Source: JAICLK01 sp035478715 (GTDB lineage: Bacteria > Patescibacteriota > Saccharimonadia > Saccharimonadales > UBA4665). From it: a stretch of 55,810 bases of DNA. Numbering within the stretch: position 1 is the first letter of the stretch; every line of letters begins with the position of its first letter. Below, one piece after another: positions 16,365-24,994 of this stretch. The position numbers were made by a program, and so were the translations under genes. Below the pieces are notes generated by a model that saw only the letters and a list, made by a program, of their open reading frames with translations, made no database searches and was not told the DNA's origin. Where the stretch lies: the NCBI GenBank assembly GCA_035478715.1, contig DATIJK010000029.1, positions 1 to 55,810 of the forward strand, in the 5' to 3' direction.

Positions 16365-16760
16365 TTACTTTTTCTGGACGGTGATGTGCGGGTCCGCGCC
16401 GTATTCTGGCATTATTATTTTTTCGTTTTTGCCTGATTCTAGATCTTTGATTCCGTCTGATTGCCAGTTGTCACCCATTGTCCCCAGAATTGGGATGTTC
16501 AAGCTATAGGCCAGGGTGTTCGCGACTGTCAGGCCTATGCGCAAGCCTGTGAAACTGCCAGGGCCTTTAAAACATACGATACCATTTAAATCTGGTAACT
16601 TTTTATTGTGCGACGCTAGGGTTTCTTCGATTTTCTTGTGTATCGTTATGGACAGCTCGCGGTGAGCCTGCCATTTTTCGTACGCCAACTGCGTTTCTCC
16701 GTCAAACAGGCCGATTTCGGCATCGGGATTGTCAGTCCTGATCGTCAGAATCAGCATCAT
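16365..16760 (-). CDS. tsaB: TsaB, half-length form
   Basis: Partner of TsaD/TsaE in making threonylcarbamoyl-adenosine (t6A37) of ANN-reading tRNAs. The first 100 residues carry the TsaB signature (GIVCFKGPGSFTGLRIGLTVANTLAYSLNIP). At 131 residues it lacks the second ASKHA lobe of typical 220-residue TsaB. The dimerising N-lobe is kept, so it may still scaffold TsaD. It starts inside the end of tsaE (29-base overlap), which argues for coupled translation. No tsaD is seen in this window. Confidence 0.82.
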   Translation of the reverse strand: MMLILTIRTDNPDAEIGLFDGETQLAYEKWQAHRELSITIHKKIEETLASHNKKLPDLNGIVCFKGPGSFTGLRIGLTVANTLAYSLNIPILGTMGDNWQSDGIKDLESGKNEKIIMPEYGADPHITVQKK

Positions 16761-17214
16761 CTTCCCCCTGTATCAAATATGCAAGTTTATCAGGATACGA
16801 AAAAACCAGATCGCGGCTTGTGTCGCCGGTAATCGTAAAATTGACTGTCAAACGCTTTTCGGGCAGCACGTGCTGGACGATGTCAGACCATTCAACTGCC
16901 ACAACTGTGTCTGATTTGCCGGCGACTTCTTTTATTTCATCAATCATAATGCCCGGTTCGTGCAATCGGTAAAAATCAAAATGATACAAAGTTAAGGTAC
17001 CGGCTTGGTATACGCGGCTGATTGTAAAAGTCGGGCTCCCCACATCATCAGTACTGCCCATACCGTGTGCCAATCCGCGGACAAACGCGGTCTTACCACC
17101 GCCAAGATCGCTAACCAATTCGATGACTTCGCCGCCCTTCAGGCGCGAGCCAATGGTCTCGGCCAGCGTTTCTGTATCTTCCTGAAAATTTGAAGTAGTA
17201 CGCCAAGTATTCAT
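16732..17214 (-). CDS. tsaE: TsaE, t6A-synthesis ATPase
   Basis: A 160-residue P-loop ATPase needed to reset the TsaB-TsaD complex in t6A synthesis. Walker A reads SDLGGGKTAF instead of the usual GDLGAGKTT; SPTF, YHFDFYRL and AVEWSD (Walker B region) are intact. A Glu/Asp-rich tail overlaps tsaB. TATACG (17221-17226) lies six bases before the ATG, so the operon is likely leaderless. Confidence 0.9.
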   Translation of the reverse strand: MNTWRTTSNFQEDTETLAETIGSRLKGGEVIELVSDLGGGKTAFVRGLAHGMGSTDDVGSPTFTISRVYQAGTLTLYHFDFYRLHEPGIMIDEIKEVAGKSDTVVAVEWSDIVQHVLPEKRLTVNFTITGDTSRDLVFSYPDKLAYLIQGEDDADSDDQD

Positions 17215-17310
17215 CGCATACGTATACTAGCTTGCATAAACAGTCGTGACAAGTGGAAGTTTCCATAATTATTTAATCTGATGTCTGGGCGGGTTATACT
17301 ATTGGTTACA

Positions 17311-17826
17311 ATGTTACAGCTCAGCAATACTCTGATTGGCCGACCGGTTTTAAGCTTGCGCACCGGTACGCCTGTTGCTATGACAACTGAAGCCATCATC
17401 AATCCGGACAACCTCAAAATCGAGGGGTTTTATTGTAACGACCGATTCTCGAATTCACGATTGGTTTTGCTCGGCCAGGATATCCGCGACATTATCACGC
17501 AGGGACTAGTAATTAATGACCACGACGTACTGACTGATCCTGGCGAGCTCGTCAGACTAGAGAAAACTATCAAAATGGGTTTCGTGCTGATCGGCAAACA
17601 GGTAGATACGGTTAGCGGACAGAAAATTGGCAAAGTAGGGGATTACGCCACCGACAACCAAAGCATGTACATCCAGAAAATCTACGTAACGCAATCTGTT
17701 TTCAAAAGCCTGACTGGCGGCAACTTGAGCGTCGACCGCAACCAGATCAACGAAATCACGCCCAAACGTATCATTATCAACGACTTGGCTGGCAAAGTCC
17801 CCGCCCGCGCCGGTGCCATTGCGTAA
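17311..17826 (+). CDS. PRC-barrel domain protein
   Basis: A 171-residue cytoplasmic protein with two PRC-barrel-like repeats: IGRPVLSLRTGTPVA (about residue 9) and VLIGKQVDTVSGQKIGKVGDYA (about 90). PRC barrels occur in RimM and in photosynthetic and RNA-processing proteins; no partner is evident here. The ATG at 17311 is preferred over 17281 because a TATACT box (17295-17300) lies ten bases before it and inside the longer form. It ends five bases from the convergent wHTH-Nudix gene. Confidence 0.75.
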   Translation: MLQLSNTLIGRPVLSLRTGTPVAMTTEAIINPDNLKIEGFYCNDRFSNSRLVLLGQDIRDIITQGLVINDHDVLTDPGELVRLEKTIKMGFVLIGKQVDTVSGQKIGKVGDYATDNQSMYIQKIYVTQSVFKSLTGGNLSVDRNQINEITPKRIIINDLAGKVPARAGAIA

Positions 17827-17831
17827 TTGAG

Positions 17832-18524
17832 CTAGAGAGATTCGCCTTCGGTAAATCGTTCGTGATATGTTATTTGGTCAGATTTCATACTATCAATAAA
17901 TTTATCTACTTCCGGGAACATTTTTCCGGTATCTTTCATTTCTTGTAAAGTCATCCACTTATTTTCGCCCGTTATGCCAGATTTTTTTAGTTCTCCTTCA
18001 ATTTCAGAAATCTTGAAGATAAAAAAGTACCTATCATCGACGATTTCTCCGTCAATTCTATCCACCGAGTGCCAAATACTGCCAAGATCCAGTTTACCGC
18101 TGAGTCCAGCTTGCATATCAAGTGATCTTTTCGCTGAAGATACAGGATTTTCACCAAAACGAACTTTCAGCGCGATTAATCCGACTTTCCCTAGGCTTGG
18201 CACCTTTGTGCGCGTCTGCGTCAGATACTCTTCTTGTCCTTCCCCTTGCCGTGCGGCGAAGAGCAGTGTGGAAATACTGCCATGGCTGACGAATGTCGGG
18301 CCTTCGGGGTAGAGCGCGTCAGTATGCCGTTTCGCATGCGGAGTCAAACGATACGTTTGATCGGGCAATTTCTCTATCTGCCCTGCTTTGATAAGTTGCC
18401 TCAGATGATACGAAAAAACATCGGTAGGGATGCCGTCGATATTTATTTCGCTGAAGCGTTGTCCATCCCGTTCCAGCAGGCGCTGCACAATACGAGCTTG
18501 TGTCTCATTTCTTGAACGAATCAT
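17832..18524 (-). CDS. Winged-helix regulator with degenerate Nudix domain
   Basis: A 230-residue two-domain protein. Residues 1-75 form a winged helix (ETQARIVQRLLERDG, TDVFSYHLRQLIKAGQIEKL, YRLTPHAKR). Residues 80-225 have a Nudix fold in which the Nudix box is FGENPVSSAKRSLDMQAGL: the REUxEE core is lost, so hydrolysis is unlikely and ligand sensing is likely. Nudix-type regulators such as NrtR exist but put the Nudix domain first. An extended -10 (TGG plus TAAAAT, 18531-18539) is six bases from the ATG. Confidence 0.72.
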   Translation of the reverse strand: MIRSRNETQARIVQRLLERDGQRFSEINIDGIPTDVFSYHLRQLIKAGQIEKLPDQTYRLTPHAKRHTDALYPEGPTFVSHGSISTLLFAARQGEGQEEYLTQTRTKVPSLGKVGLIALKVRFGENPVSSAKRSLDMQAGLSGKLDLGSIWHSVDRIDGEIVDDRYFFIFKISEIEGELKKSGITGENKWMTLQEMKDTGKMFPEVDKFIDSMKSDQITYHERFTEGESL

Positions 18525-18560
18525 CGCACAATTTTACCACCCCTCATCTGGTAAATATAG

Positions 18561-18668
18561 TGAAGAGACTCTTCAGTTAATAACTTCATACTAGTTATCT
18601 ATATTGTCAAATACTAGAATTCTAAGTGTTGGCGATACACCCATTCGCCCCTGTGCTATTGCGCAATA
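18561..18668. promoter_or_regulatory. Cluster of palindromes between two divergent Nudix genes
   Basis: A perfect TGAAGAG-A-CTCTTCA palindrome (18561-18575), an inverted repeat ATAACT-N7-AGTTAT (18580-18598), a TAGAATTCTA palindrome near 18614 and a perfect TATTGCGCAATA palindrome (18657-18668). They lie between a regulator gene and the divergent Nudix hydrolase, so operator function is plausible. Confidence 0.45.
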
Positions 18669-18745
18669 AGTATTGAAATTTCATTATATTTATGTTATTA
18701 TATTCTATTAAATTCGTAGAGACATAGTTTTTAGGAGATTACGAC

Positions 18746-19312
18746 TTGATTCCCTCCAGCATTCAAGATGAAAATTTAGAAGTTCTTGATTTGGTCAACG
18801 ATCAAGATGAGAAAATCGGTACGATTCTCAGAGGCGAAGTAGTAAAGGTTAACTATCGCATGCCTGGAAAGTACGTGCGCTTCGTAAATGGTTTTGTAGT
18901 CAACAAAGCCGGTCAAATATTTATCCAAACACGAAGCCCGCACAAATTTATCGCGCCAAATGGTTTTGATTATAGTGTTGCCGAACACGTTTTTGCAGGT
19001 GAAACTTACGACGCGGCAATAATCAGAGGTTTTGAAGAGGAACTTGGCTGGCAGATCGATCCAAAGCAACTTGCCGATTTAGGCAAATTACCGCCTACGC
19101 CCGAAAAACCAGTCTTTGATAGAGTATATGCACTCATTAATTATGAGGGTCCTGACCCAACTTTGAACACTGACGAATTTACTTCAGCCGAATGGCTTTC
19201 GATTGAGGAGATACAAGAAATGCTGACGGCTGCCAAAATTACCCAAAAAGCATCGCTAATTCCGGCATTAGCTTTACTCGAAGCGTATCTTGCTGGAACA
19301 ACATCAAAGTAA
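18746..19312 (+). CDS. NUDIX hydrolase (IPP isomerase-like)
   Basis: A 188-residue Nudix protein that starts with TTG, with AGGAG nine bases upstream. The Nudix box region is HVFAGETYDAAIIRGFEEELGW: the catalytic EExG part is kept, while R-E-L is changed to R-G-F. The layout (VLDLVNDQDEKIGTILRGEV at the start, RFVNGFVVN, QTRSPHKF) resembles the IPP-isomerase-like Nudix group. Its substrate is unknown. It ends exactly where recX ends on the other strand, with no base between. Confidence 0.82.
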   Translation: MIPSSIQDENLEVLDLVNDQDEKIGTILRGEVVKVNYRMPGKYVRFVNGFVVNKAGQIFIQTRSPHKFIAPNGFDYSVAEHVFAGETYDAAIIRGFEEELGWQIDPKQLADLGKLPPTPEKPVFDRVYALINYEGPDPTLNTDEFTSAEWLSIEEIQEMLTAAKITQKASLIPALALLEAYLAGTTSK

Positions 19313-19912
19313 TTAATCAGATTCTTCTAGTAATGCCGACTTGATGTCGTCGTATTTGAATCCTTGTCTTGCTAAGTATTGCATTAGCTTTAAATCGTCG
19401 GGGTAGCGGGCTCTTTTTTTGGCTATCAGCGCGCGTAAGACGTCCTGTTCGTCTGCTTCATCTTCTGCCAATGCCTGGTTGATAGCATCGTCACCGACCC
19501 GTTTAGCACGCAATTCTTGTTGTAATTTTCGCTTCGAAGTAGGGCGGAGTAGACGACGGCTTTCTACCCAAGATTTGGCAAACGAAATGTCATCAACCAA
19601 ATTCAAATTAGTTAACTTGTTAAGTAATTTATCGGCGAGAGCAGGGGTGACCTTTTTACGCTGCATGTAACTGCGAATTTCCCACTCGCTGTGCGGACGC
19701 ATGCTTGCGTAACGCAGAACCAAACCGAAAGCCTTATCATCATCGGAAGCCTGTTTCAAATCCTTTAACTGCTTATCGTCTAGCTCCTGGCCGATATATA
19801 GCTTCTGCTCTAACAATGCAGTATCGCTCAAAGAAAAGGCATACTTATCATCAACAAAAATCGAAAACCTTCCCGCCGTTTTGACCTGCGCTTTTATCTC
19901 TGTAATTTTCAT
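19313..19912 (-). CDS. recX: RecX, RecA regulator
   Basis: A 199-residue helical protein of three-helix repeats that caps RecA filaments and limits recombination. Diagnostic blocks: ALRYASMRPHSEWEIR-type repeat (LVLRYASMRPHSEWEI), YMQRKKV, LVDDISFAKSWVESR and GFKYDDIKSAL. The start ATG overlaps the stop of the upstream S51 peptidase gene by four bases, so it belongs to the recA operon, with two peptidase genes inserted between recA and recX. Confidence 0.9.
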   Translation of the reverse strand: MKITEIKAQVKTAGRFSIFVDDKYAFSLSDTALLEQKLYIGQELDDKQLKDLKQASDDDKAFGLVLRYASMRPHSEWEIRSYMQRKKVTPALADKLLNKLTNLNLVDDISFAKSWVESRRLLRPTSKRKLQQELRAKRVGDDAINQALAEDEADEQDVLRALIAKKRARYPDDLKLMQYLARQGFKYDDIKSALLEESD

Positions 19913-20508
19913 CCGTAAGATTCGAATTCACCTTCGTGCAATTCAAGGATCGGCAATGCTGGATCATCAAACGCCGCCATTTCATCCCAAGCCTTCTGCC
20001 AATCGATCGGTCCGCGGTCATCGACTTTGCCATAGGTTTCGCTTTCGAAGTGGACCAGTACTTTTGCCGGAACAAAACCCAAGCCTTCAACGACTTTTCG
20101 CTCGTTGCAATCCCAACCGAATTTTGACAGCATGATCGCGCCCGCTGACGAACCGGCGACAACCTTGAACCTATCCAGCACTTCACGGTAATTTCCGAGT
20201 GATCTCAAAGCTTCTATCAGCATTGAAGCATCGCCGCCATAGACGAATAGCACATCATACTTTTCACTTTGCTCTTTGAAATCTTTCAGGTCAGCCATAC
20301 CAAACTGAACGGAATACCTCGGTACGCTGGCCGCTATCCGAACCCGCCATTCCATATATTTATCGTTCCAGATTGACTTGGGCTGGGCGAAAAAGCACAT
20401 CAGAACCTTCGGTTTCAACACCAGCCCATCAACCATATCGGTAAAAAAGGCTTTACCTTCGTCAGAAGAGTTGCGGATGTCCCCACCATGCAGAATGTAC
20501 TTGGTCAT
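19909..20508 (-). CDS. Peptidase S51 (PepE/cyanophycinase-like), paralogue 1
   Basis: A 199-residue flavodoxin-like serine peptidase. The nucleophile elbow is VAGSSAGAIML (about residue 118), and FVYGGDASMLIEAL is the conserved strand before it. S51 enzymes cut after N-terminal Asp or release Asp-Arg dipeptides. GAGGG lies four bases before the ATG. It is adjacent to a second S51 gene (26 bases away) and overlaps recX. The two paralogues are well diverged, so the duplication is old. Confidence 0.82.
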   Translation of the reverse strand: MTKYILHGGDIRNSSDEGKAFFTDMVDGLVLKPKVLMCFFAQPKSIWNDKYMEWRVRIAASVPRYSVQFGMADLKDFKEQSEKYDVLFVYGGDASMLIEALRSLGNYREVLDRFKVVAGSSAGAIMLSKFGWDCNERKVVEGLGFVPAKVLVHFESETYGKVDDRGPIDWQKAWDEMAAFDDPALPILELHEGEFESYG

Positions 20509-20533
20509 ACGCCCTCGCTGTTAGTATCTGTCG

Positions 20534-21130
20534 CTATTGTACAGCAATCTCCACGAATTGACCCTCAGGGATACAAAGCACTGGCAGATCCGGACGGCTT
20601 TTCAGAGCTTTTGCTCGCACGAATTCAAAATCATCATCCGTGTATTTTTCGAATTCGGCTTCATCGTAATGGCCCCAGTGCGGGATCATCGTCGCGCGTA
20701 CCCATCCGTAGCCATCTCCGAGCGTCTTTTCCTGCAGGTATACGAATTGTTCGCACATGATATCCGCACCGGCGCTTGATCCGGTTATGATTTTTCCGTC
20801 CCAAAGCGTATCGAGGCCTTCGTGCTTATCCAGCTCACTTTTTAGTTTTGCAGGATTACCGCCGGTAATGTAAATGACTCCCGCCCACTCAGAAACTTCG
20901 TTGAAATTATCTCGGGACAATGTTTTGAATGCCAGGCTCTTTCCGCCGCCGAACTGCTCGAACATCGCAATCAACTCTTTTTCGACATCTTTCCATTGCG
21001 TGTCGATATGGGCATAATTGCAAAATGCGATGTTGACTTTGTTTGCAGGATGCGTGCGTAACGCATACGACAGTACGTTGTCGTCCGTCGCTTTTCCTGG
21101 ATGCCCGCCGATTAGAATAAGCCGTTTCAT
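20534..21130 (-). CDS. Peptidase S51 family, paralogue 2
   Basis: A 198-residue paralogue with LILIGGHPGKA at the start, VIYITGGNPAKLKSEL (about residue 85) and nucleophile elbow ITGSSAGADIMCEQF (about 115). The ATG is one base past the recA stop, so it is surely translated from the recA message. Why dipeptidase-like genes ride with recA is unclear; the link may be only positional, or these may process a damage-linked peptide. Confidence 0.82.
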   Translation of the reverse strand: MKRLILIGGHPGKATDDNVLSYALRTHPANKVNIAFCNYAHIDTQWKDVEKELIAMFEQFGGGKSLAFKTLSRDNFNEVSEWAGVIYITGGNPAKLKSELDKHEGLDTLWDGKIITGSSAGADIMCEQFVYLQEKTLGDGYGWVRATMIPHWGHYDEAEFEKYTDDDFEFVRAKALKSRPDLPVLCIPEGQFVEIAVQ

Positions 21131-21131
21131 T

Positions 21132-22193
21132 CTATACCTTAGCGGCCTCGTCGGCGTTTTCGCGGACTTTTTTGGCGATTTCGTCCATCACCTTCGGATT
21201 TTCTTGCAGATAGGTTTTGGTGGCTTCGCGGCCCTGGCCAATCTTCTGGTCGTTGTACGAGAACCATGCGCCGGATTTTTCGACGATACCTTGTGCTGTG
21301 GCAAGGTCTAAGATATCGCCCGTTGTCGAAATACCCTGGTTATACATGATGTCGAATTCGGCCTGGCGGAACGGCGGTGCGATCTTATTCTTTACAACTT
21401 TGACGCGCACACGGTTGCCAATAACTTCATCGCCCTGTTTGATTTGGCTAATGCGGCGGATGTCCATTCGGACCGATGCGTAAAATTTGAGCGCGTTACC
21501 GCCAGTGGTCGTTTCGGGGTTGCCGAACATGACGCCGATTTTCATACGCAGCTGGTTGATGAAAATCACGGTTGCCTTGCTGCGGCTGATGACGCCGGTA
21601 AGTTTACGCAAAGCTTGGCTCATCAGCCGGGCCTGCAAACCCATCTGGGCATCACCCATATCGCCTTCGATTTCGGCACGCGGCACCAATGCGGCGACCG
21701 AGTCGACTACGATAATGTCGACCGCGTTGGATCGTACCAGCGTTTCGGTAATCTCGAGCGCCTGTTCGCCATTGTCCGGCTGGCTTAACAATAAGTTATC
21801 AACGTCCACGCCGATCCGTTTGGCGTACGCTGGGTCAAGCGCGTGCTCGGCATCGATGAATGCGGCCGTACCACCTTTGCGTTGCACTTCTGCAATCGCG
21901 TGCAATGTCAATGTAGTCTTGCCGGAACTTTCCGGGCCGTAAATTTCCACCACGCGTCCGCGCGGAATGCCACCGCCCAATGCCAGATCCAAACTCAAAC
22001 TACCGGTTGGCACCGTTTCAACATTCACGGCGTGGGCTTCACCCAATTTCATGATCGAGCCTTTGCCGAATTGTTTTTCGATTGAGTCCAGTGCTAAACC
22101 TAAGGCTTTGGACTTGCCTTCGCTGACACTGCCGGCGTTTTCTTTTTTATCGTCTTTAACTTCTTTAGTTGCTTTAGCTTTTGCGTCTGCCAT
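21132..22193 (-). CDS. recA: RecA recombinase
   Basis: A 353-residue DNA-dependent ATPase for strand exchange. Walker A is GPESSGKTT, the catalytic Glu is in the AEHALDP segment, Walker B is IIVVDSVAAL, loop L1 follows (GDAQMGLQARLMSQ) and loop L2 is FINQLRMKIGVMFGNPETTTGG. The ATG at 22193 is chosen because AAAGGAGGTG sits at ideal distance; the longer frame starts inside this ribosome site. It heads recA - S51 - S51 - recX. I see no clear SOS box. Confidence 0.98.
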   Translation of the reverse strand: MADAKAKATKEVKDDKKENAGSVSEGKSKALGLALDSIEKQFGKGSIMKLGEAHAVNVETVPTGSLSLDLALGGGIPRGRVVEIYGPESSGKTTLTLHAIAEVQRKGGTAAFIDAEHALDPAYAKRIGVDVDNLLLSQPDNGEQALEITETLVRSNAVDIIVVDSVAALVPRAEIEGDMGDAQMGLQARLMSQALRKLTGVISRSKATVIFINQLRMKIGVMFGNPETTTGGNALKFYASVRMDIRRISQIKQGDEVIGNRVRVKVVKNKIAPPFRQAEFDIMYNQGISTTGDILDLATAQGIVEKSGAWFSYNDQKIGQGREATKTYLQENPKVMDEIAKKVRENADEAAKV

Positions 22194-22356
22194 AACTACA
22201 CCTCCTTTAGGGGACATACTCCACTCAAGTACGCTTGCTATATTAATTATACCAAAGACAAACGATTATCTTCGGTAGAAAACTCGCGTTTTAGTAATAG
22301 CACGCTGGCTGATAAAATAAAAGCATCAGCGCTTCTAAATTGGTGGGAGAACCGTT

Positions 22357-23667
22357 TTGCAAATCAAAAAATCGCATAAGACTGCTTTAAACGCGCAGTC
22401 TGCCGCCATTGATAACACCATCAATGCGATGCTCGAAAAAGCCGTGTCGCGGCATGCCACTGACGTTCATCTGGAGCCGCGCGAGCGAAATATCGTGGTG
22501 CGCTTCCGTATAGACGGATTGTTGCAAGAAGTAGCTAAATTGCCACTGTCCGCGCTGGAAGCATTAACCGAAAATATCAAGGCACGGGCACAATTAAAAA
22601 TCGACGATTCTCGCGCACCCCAGACTGGCGATTTCGTATTCGTATCAAATGATGCCGACATCAACCTGCAGGTATCGACGATGCCTACCGTAGCCGGCGA
22701 AAAAATTGCGATACATATGAGCCCGCACCTCAGTCAGCCGGCTAATCTGGAAGCACTTGGTTACTGGGGCGATATGTTGCGTATGATTGAGTACTCAGTT
22801 GCCGAACCGCATGGATTAGTGATCGCCACCAGCCCGCAGCGAATCGGTACAAGCATGAGCTTGCTTGGCATCGTCCAACTATTAAATACTCCCGCGCTCA
22901 ACATTGTTACGCTCGAGGACCCGATCGAACACCGGGTTGCCGGCGTGACCCAATCGCAGGTCGATGTAAATTCAGGAATCAACTTCTCTAGCGGCCTGCA
23001 ATCATTGCTTAAACAAGACCCGAATGTCGTGATGATAAGTGACTTGCACGAATCCGAAGCACTTAGAATCGCCGTCGACGCATCGATGCGCGGCCGGCTG
23101 ATCCTGGGCGGCCTGCACGTTAATTCCGCATCACATGCTATTGCGCACCTGTTGCATATGGGCAGTGAGCCGTATCTGATTGCGAGCTCATTAAAGCTCG
23201 TGCTGGCACAACGGTTTATCCGCCGCCTCTGCCATGAGTGCCGCGAAGAATATAAACCGGATCAGTCAGAGCTGAAAGAAATCAAGCAATTATTGAAGCT
23301 CAGCGGCGTCGCAACGATAAAGCAGCTGCATGATCTGGAGCAACAGGCAGTCAAAGCAGCTATCGGCGACGATCTCGATTCGCTCAGCACGACTGCCGCC
23401 AATGTATCGCGGCTGTGGCGCGCAAATCCAAACGGCTGCCCGCATTGCAAATTCAGCGGATTCCAGGGCCGGCTCGGCGCATGCGAAGTTATTGAAAATT
23501 CCGAAAATCTCAAAAAAGTCATTGCTGGTAAACCGATCGTATCTAAAATTCAGACAGCGGCTTTAGCGGATGGTCTAATACCGTTACAACTTGACGGTTT
23601 CATCAAAGCGCTGCGCGGTCAGACATCATTCGACGAAGTCCTGCTTTTACTCAACGGCGTCTGGTAA
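22357..23667 (+). CDS. GspE/PilB-family ATPase paralogue with degenerate nucleotide site
   Basis: A 436-residue relative of type IV pilus assembly ATPases, starting with TTG behind GGGAG. Conserved frame: RHATDVHLEPRERNIVVRFRIDG near residue 28, EDPIEHRV (about 188), the His box GGLHVNSASHA, and the tetracysteine zinc site (CHEC ... CPHC). But the Walker A place reads ATSPQRIGTS (about 155) with no GKT, and Walker B plus the catalytic Glu region reads MISDLHESEA instead of VGEIRDxET. It is therefore probably not an ATPase; a structural or regulatory partner of an active PilB is likely. The frame is intact, so it is not a decaying pseudogene. Confidence 0.85.
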   Translation: MQIKKSHKTALNAQSAAIDNTINAMLEKAVSRHATDVHLEPRERNIVVRFRIDGLLQEVAKLPLSALEALTENIKARAQLKIDDSRAPQTGDFVFVSNDADINLQVSTMPTVAGEKIAIHMSPHLSQPANLEALGYWGDMLRMIEYSVAEPHGLVIATSPQRIGTSMSLLGIVQLLNTPALNIVTLEDPIEHRVAGVTQSQVDVNSGINFSSGLQSLLKQDPNVVMISDLHESEALRIAVDASMRGRLILGGLHVNSASHAIAHLLHMGSEPYLIASSLKLVLAQRFIRRLCHECREEYKPDQSELKEIKQLLKLSGVATIKQLHDLEQQAVKAAIGDDLDSLSTTAANVSRLWRANPNGCPHCKFSGFQGRLGACEVIENSENLKKVIAGKPIVSKIQTAALADGLIPLQLDGFIKALRGQTSFDEVLLLLNGVW

Positions 23668-23675
23668 GTTGCGAC

Positions 23676-24878
23676 TTATTCGCCAAGTTTAGCATCCGTA
23701 CTAGCCCAGTTCGCTCGCTGCTCGATATATCGTTGCTGCTGCGCGTCTGCACGGTGTGCGACGATTCCGGCACCGCCGTAACTACCAATCGGCTTGAAGG
23801 TAAACGTCGGCCTGATCTTAACCAGATTTTGAGCATTAATCAAACTTAGGCATTCGGCAGCATTCGCATTGCACTGGCTTCCAACCTGCAGCCAATTATT
23901 GACATTGCTATCGAATGGAATATTCATGCCGACGGAAACGTTTAGCGCAGATCGGCCATCAATATCGAGCTGATCAAATATAAAATTACCCATGGAATAC
24001 ACTATTAATTTGCCTTTGTAGACTTCGGTGTTCTGCACCCAATGCGTGCCATTCCCAATGACGAAATCCGCGCCTTCATCGATCATTTTGTGCGCATTAT
24101 TAGTCTGCGCAGTACCTGCGATGTGCTCATATTCAGGACCGCCATTCATCAACGCAACCACTGGCATGATTTTCGACCATTTTTGGATGCTTTCGATTTC
24201 GCCAGGCGCCGGCGCGAATAATTCTTTGTAGTTGTACGAACAAAACGCAACAGGCAGCGAGCCTGCTACCTGTGTTCCATCAGATTTTTGCAGATTTACC
24301 GGCAATAGCACCGGCTTGCAGTCGTCTTTTTCGGTATGCGGATTATAATTTCCGACCACTTGAAAACCAGCACCTTTTAACCGGCTTACCGTTTCGCTAA
24401 ATCCGGTGGCGCCCATGTCATACATATGGTTGCTTGATACATTTATGATCGGATAATACTTTTTGAGCTCGGGCAGCCAATCGGGCTTGCAGTTGAATTT
24501 CAGTCTGCTTATTTGGGTCTGATAGCTGACGTAGCCATCTGTAACGGGACACTCCAGGATGCCAATCCGCGCATCATACTTTCCAAGCGTATTTAACTGG
24601 CTGAATGGCTGAGTGAAATTACCATTCGCATACGTTTCAACAGCCCTGCCTAGCATTATTGTTCCGCTGAACAAGTATGTTCCCGCCACATTCTGGAACT
24701 CGTTTTGCTGAGCTTTGGCAATTGCCGCGTGCGTGCTCTTTTGCGGGGGTACAGAGTAATCCTGACGTGTATAGTATCGATACCCTGCCAGTGATAACAG
24801 CAATATAATAGCGATCAGTATGCCGGACAATAAATAGAATCTGCGATTAACAGTCGGCTTACTATCGGCATCTTTCAT
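23676..24878 (-). CDS. CapA-type metallophosphatase-like envelope protein
   Basis: A 400-residue protein with an N-terminal anchor helix (about 15-34) and an outside domain of the PGA_cap/CapA family. Blocks: FSGTIMLGRAVETY, VSSNHMYDMGATGFSETV (the metal-binding Asn-His), NGGPEY (place of the usual HWG.EY), VIGNGTHWVQNTEVYKGKLIVYSMGNFIFDQ. Family members support polyglutamate or capsule export. The substitution of His by Asn in NGGPEY may affect metal binding. It ends nine bases from the end of the convergent PilB paralogue. Confidence 0.82.
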   Translation of the reverse strand: MKDADSKPTVNRRFYLLSGILIAIILLLSLAGYRYYTRQDYSVPPQKSTHAAIAKAQQNEFQNVAGTYLFSGTIMLGRAVETYANGNFTQPFSQLNTLGKYDARIGILECPVTDGYVSYQTQISRLKFNCKPDWLPELKKYYPIINVSSNHMYDMGATGFSETVSRLKGAGFQVVGNYNPHTEKDDCKPVLLPVNLQKSDGTQVAGSLPVAFCSYNYKELFAPAPGEIESIQKWSKIMPVVALMNGGPEYEHIAGTAQTNNAHKMIDEGADFVIGNGTHWVQNTEVYKGKLIVYSMGNFIFDQLDIDGRSALNVSVGMNIPFDSNVNNWLQVGSQCNANAAECLSLINAQNLVKIRPTFTFKPIGSYGGAGIVAHRADAQQQRYIEQRANWASTDAKLGE

Positions 24879-24994
24879 GGTTCTTAAAATAAGTATATAT
24901 CTTTAATTGCTCAAACTGAGTCCATATCAATTGTCTTGCGTCGCAACTAAATTGGTATTGCATCATACAAACATTCTATAATTGAGTGATAAAC

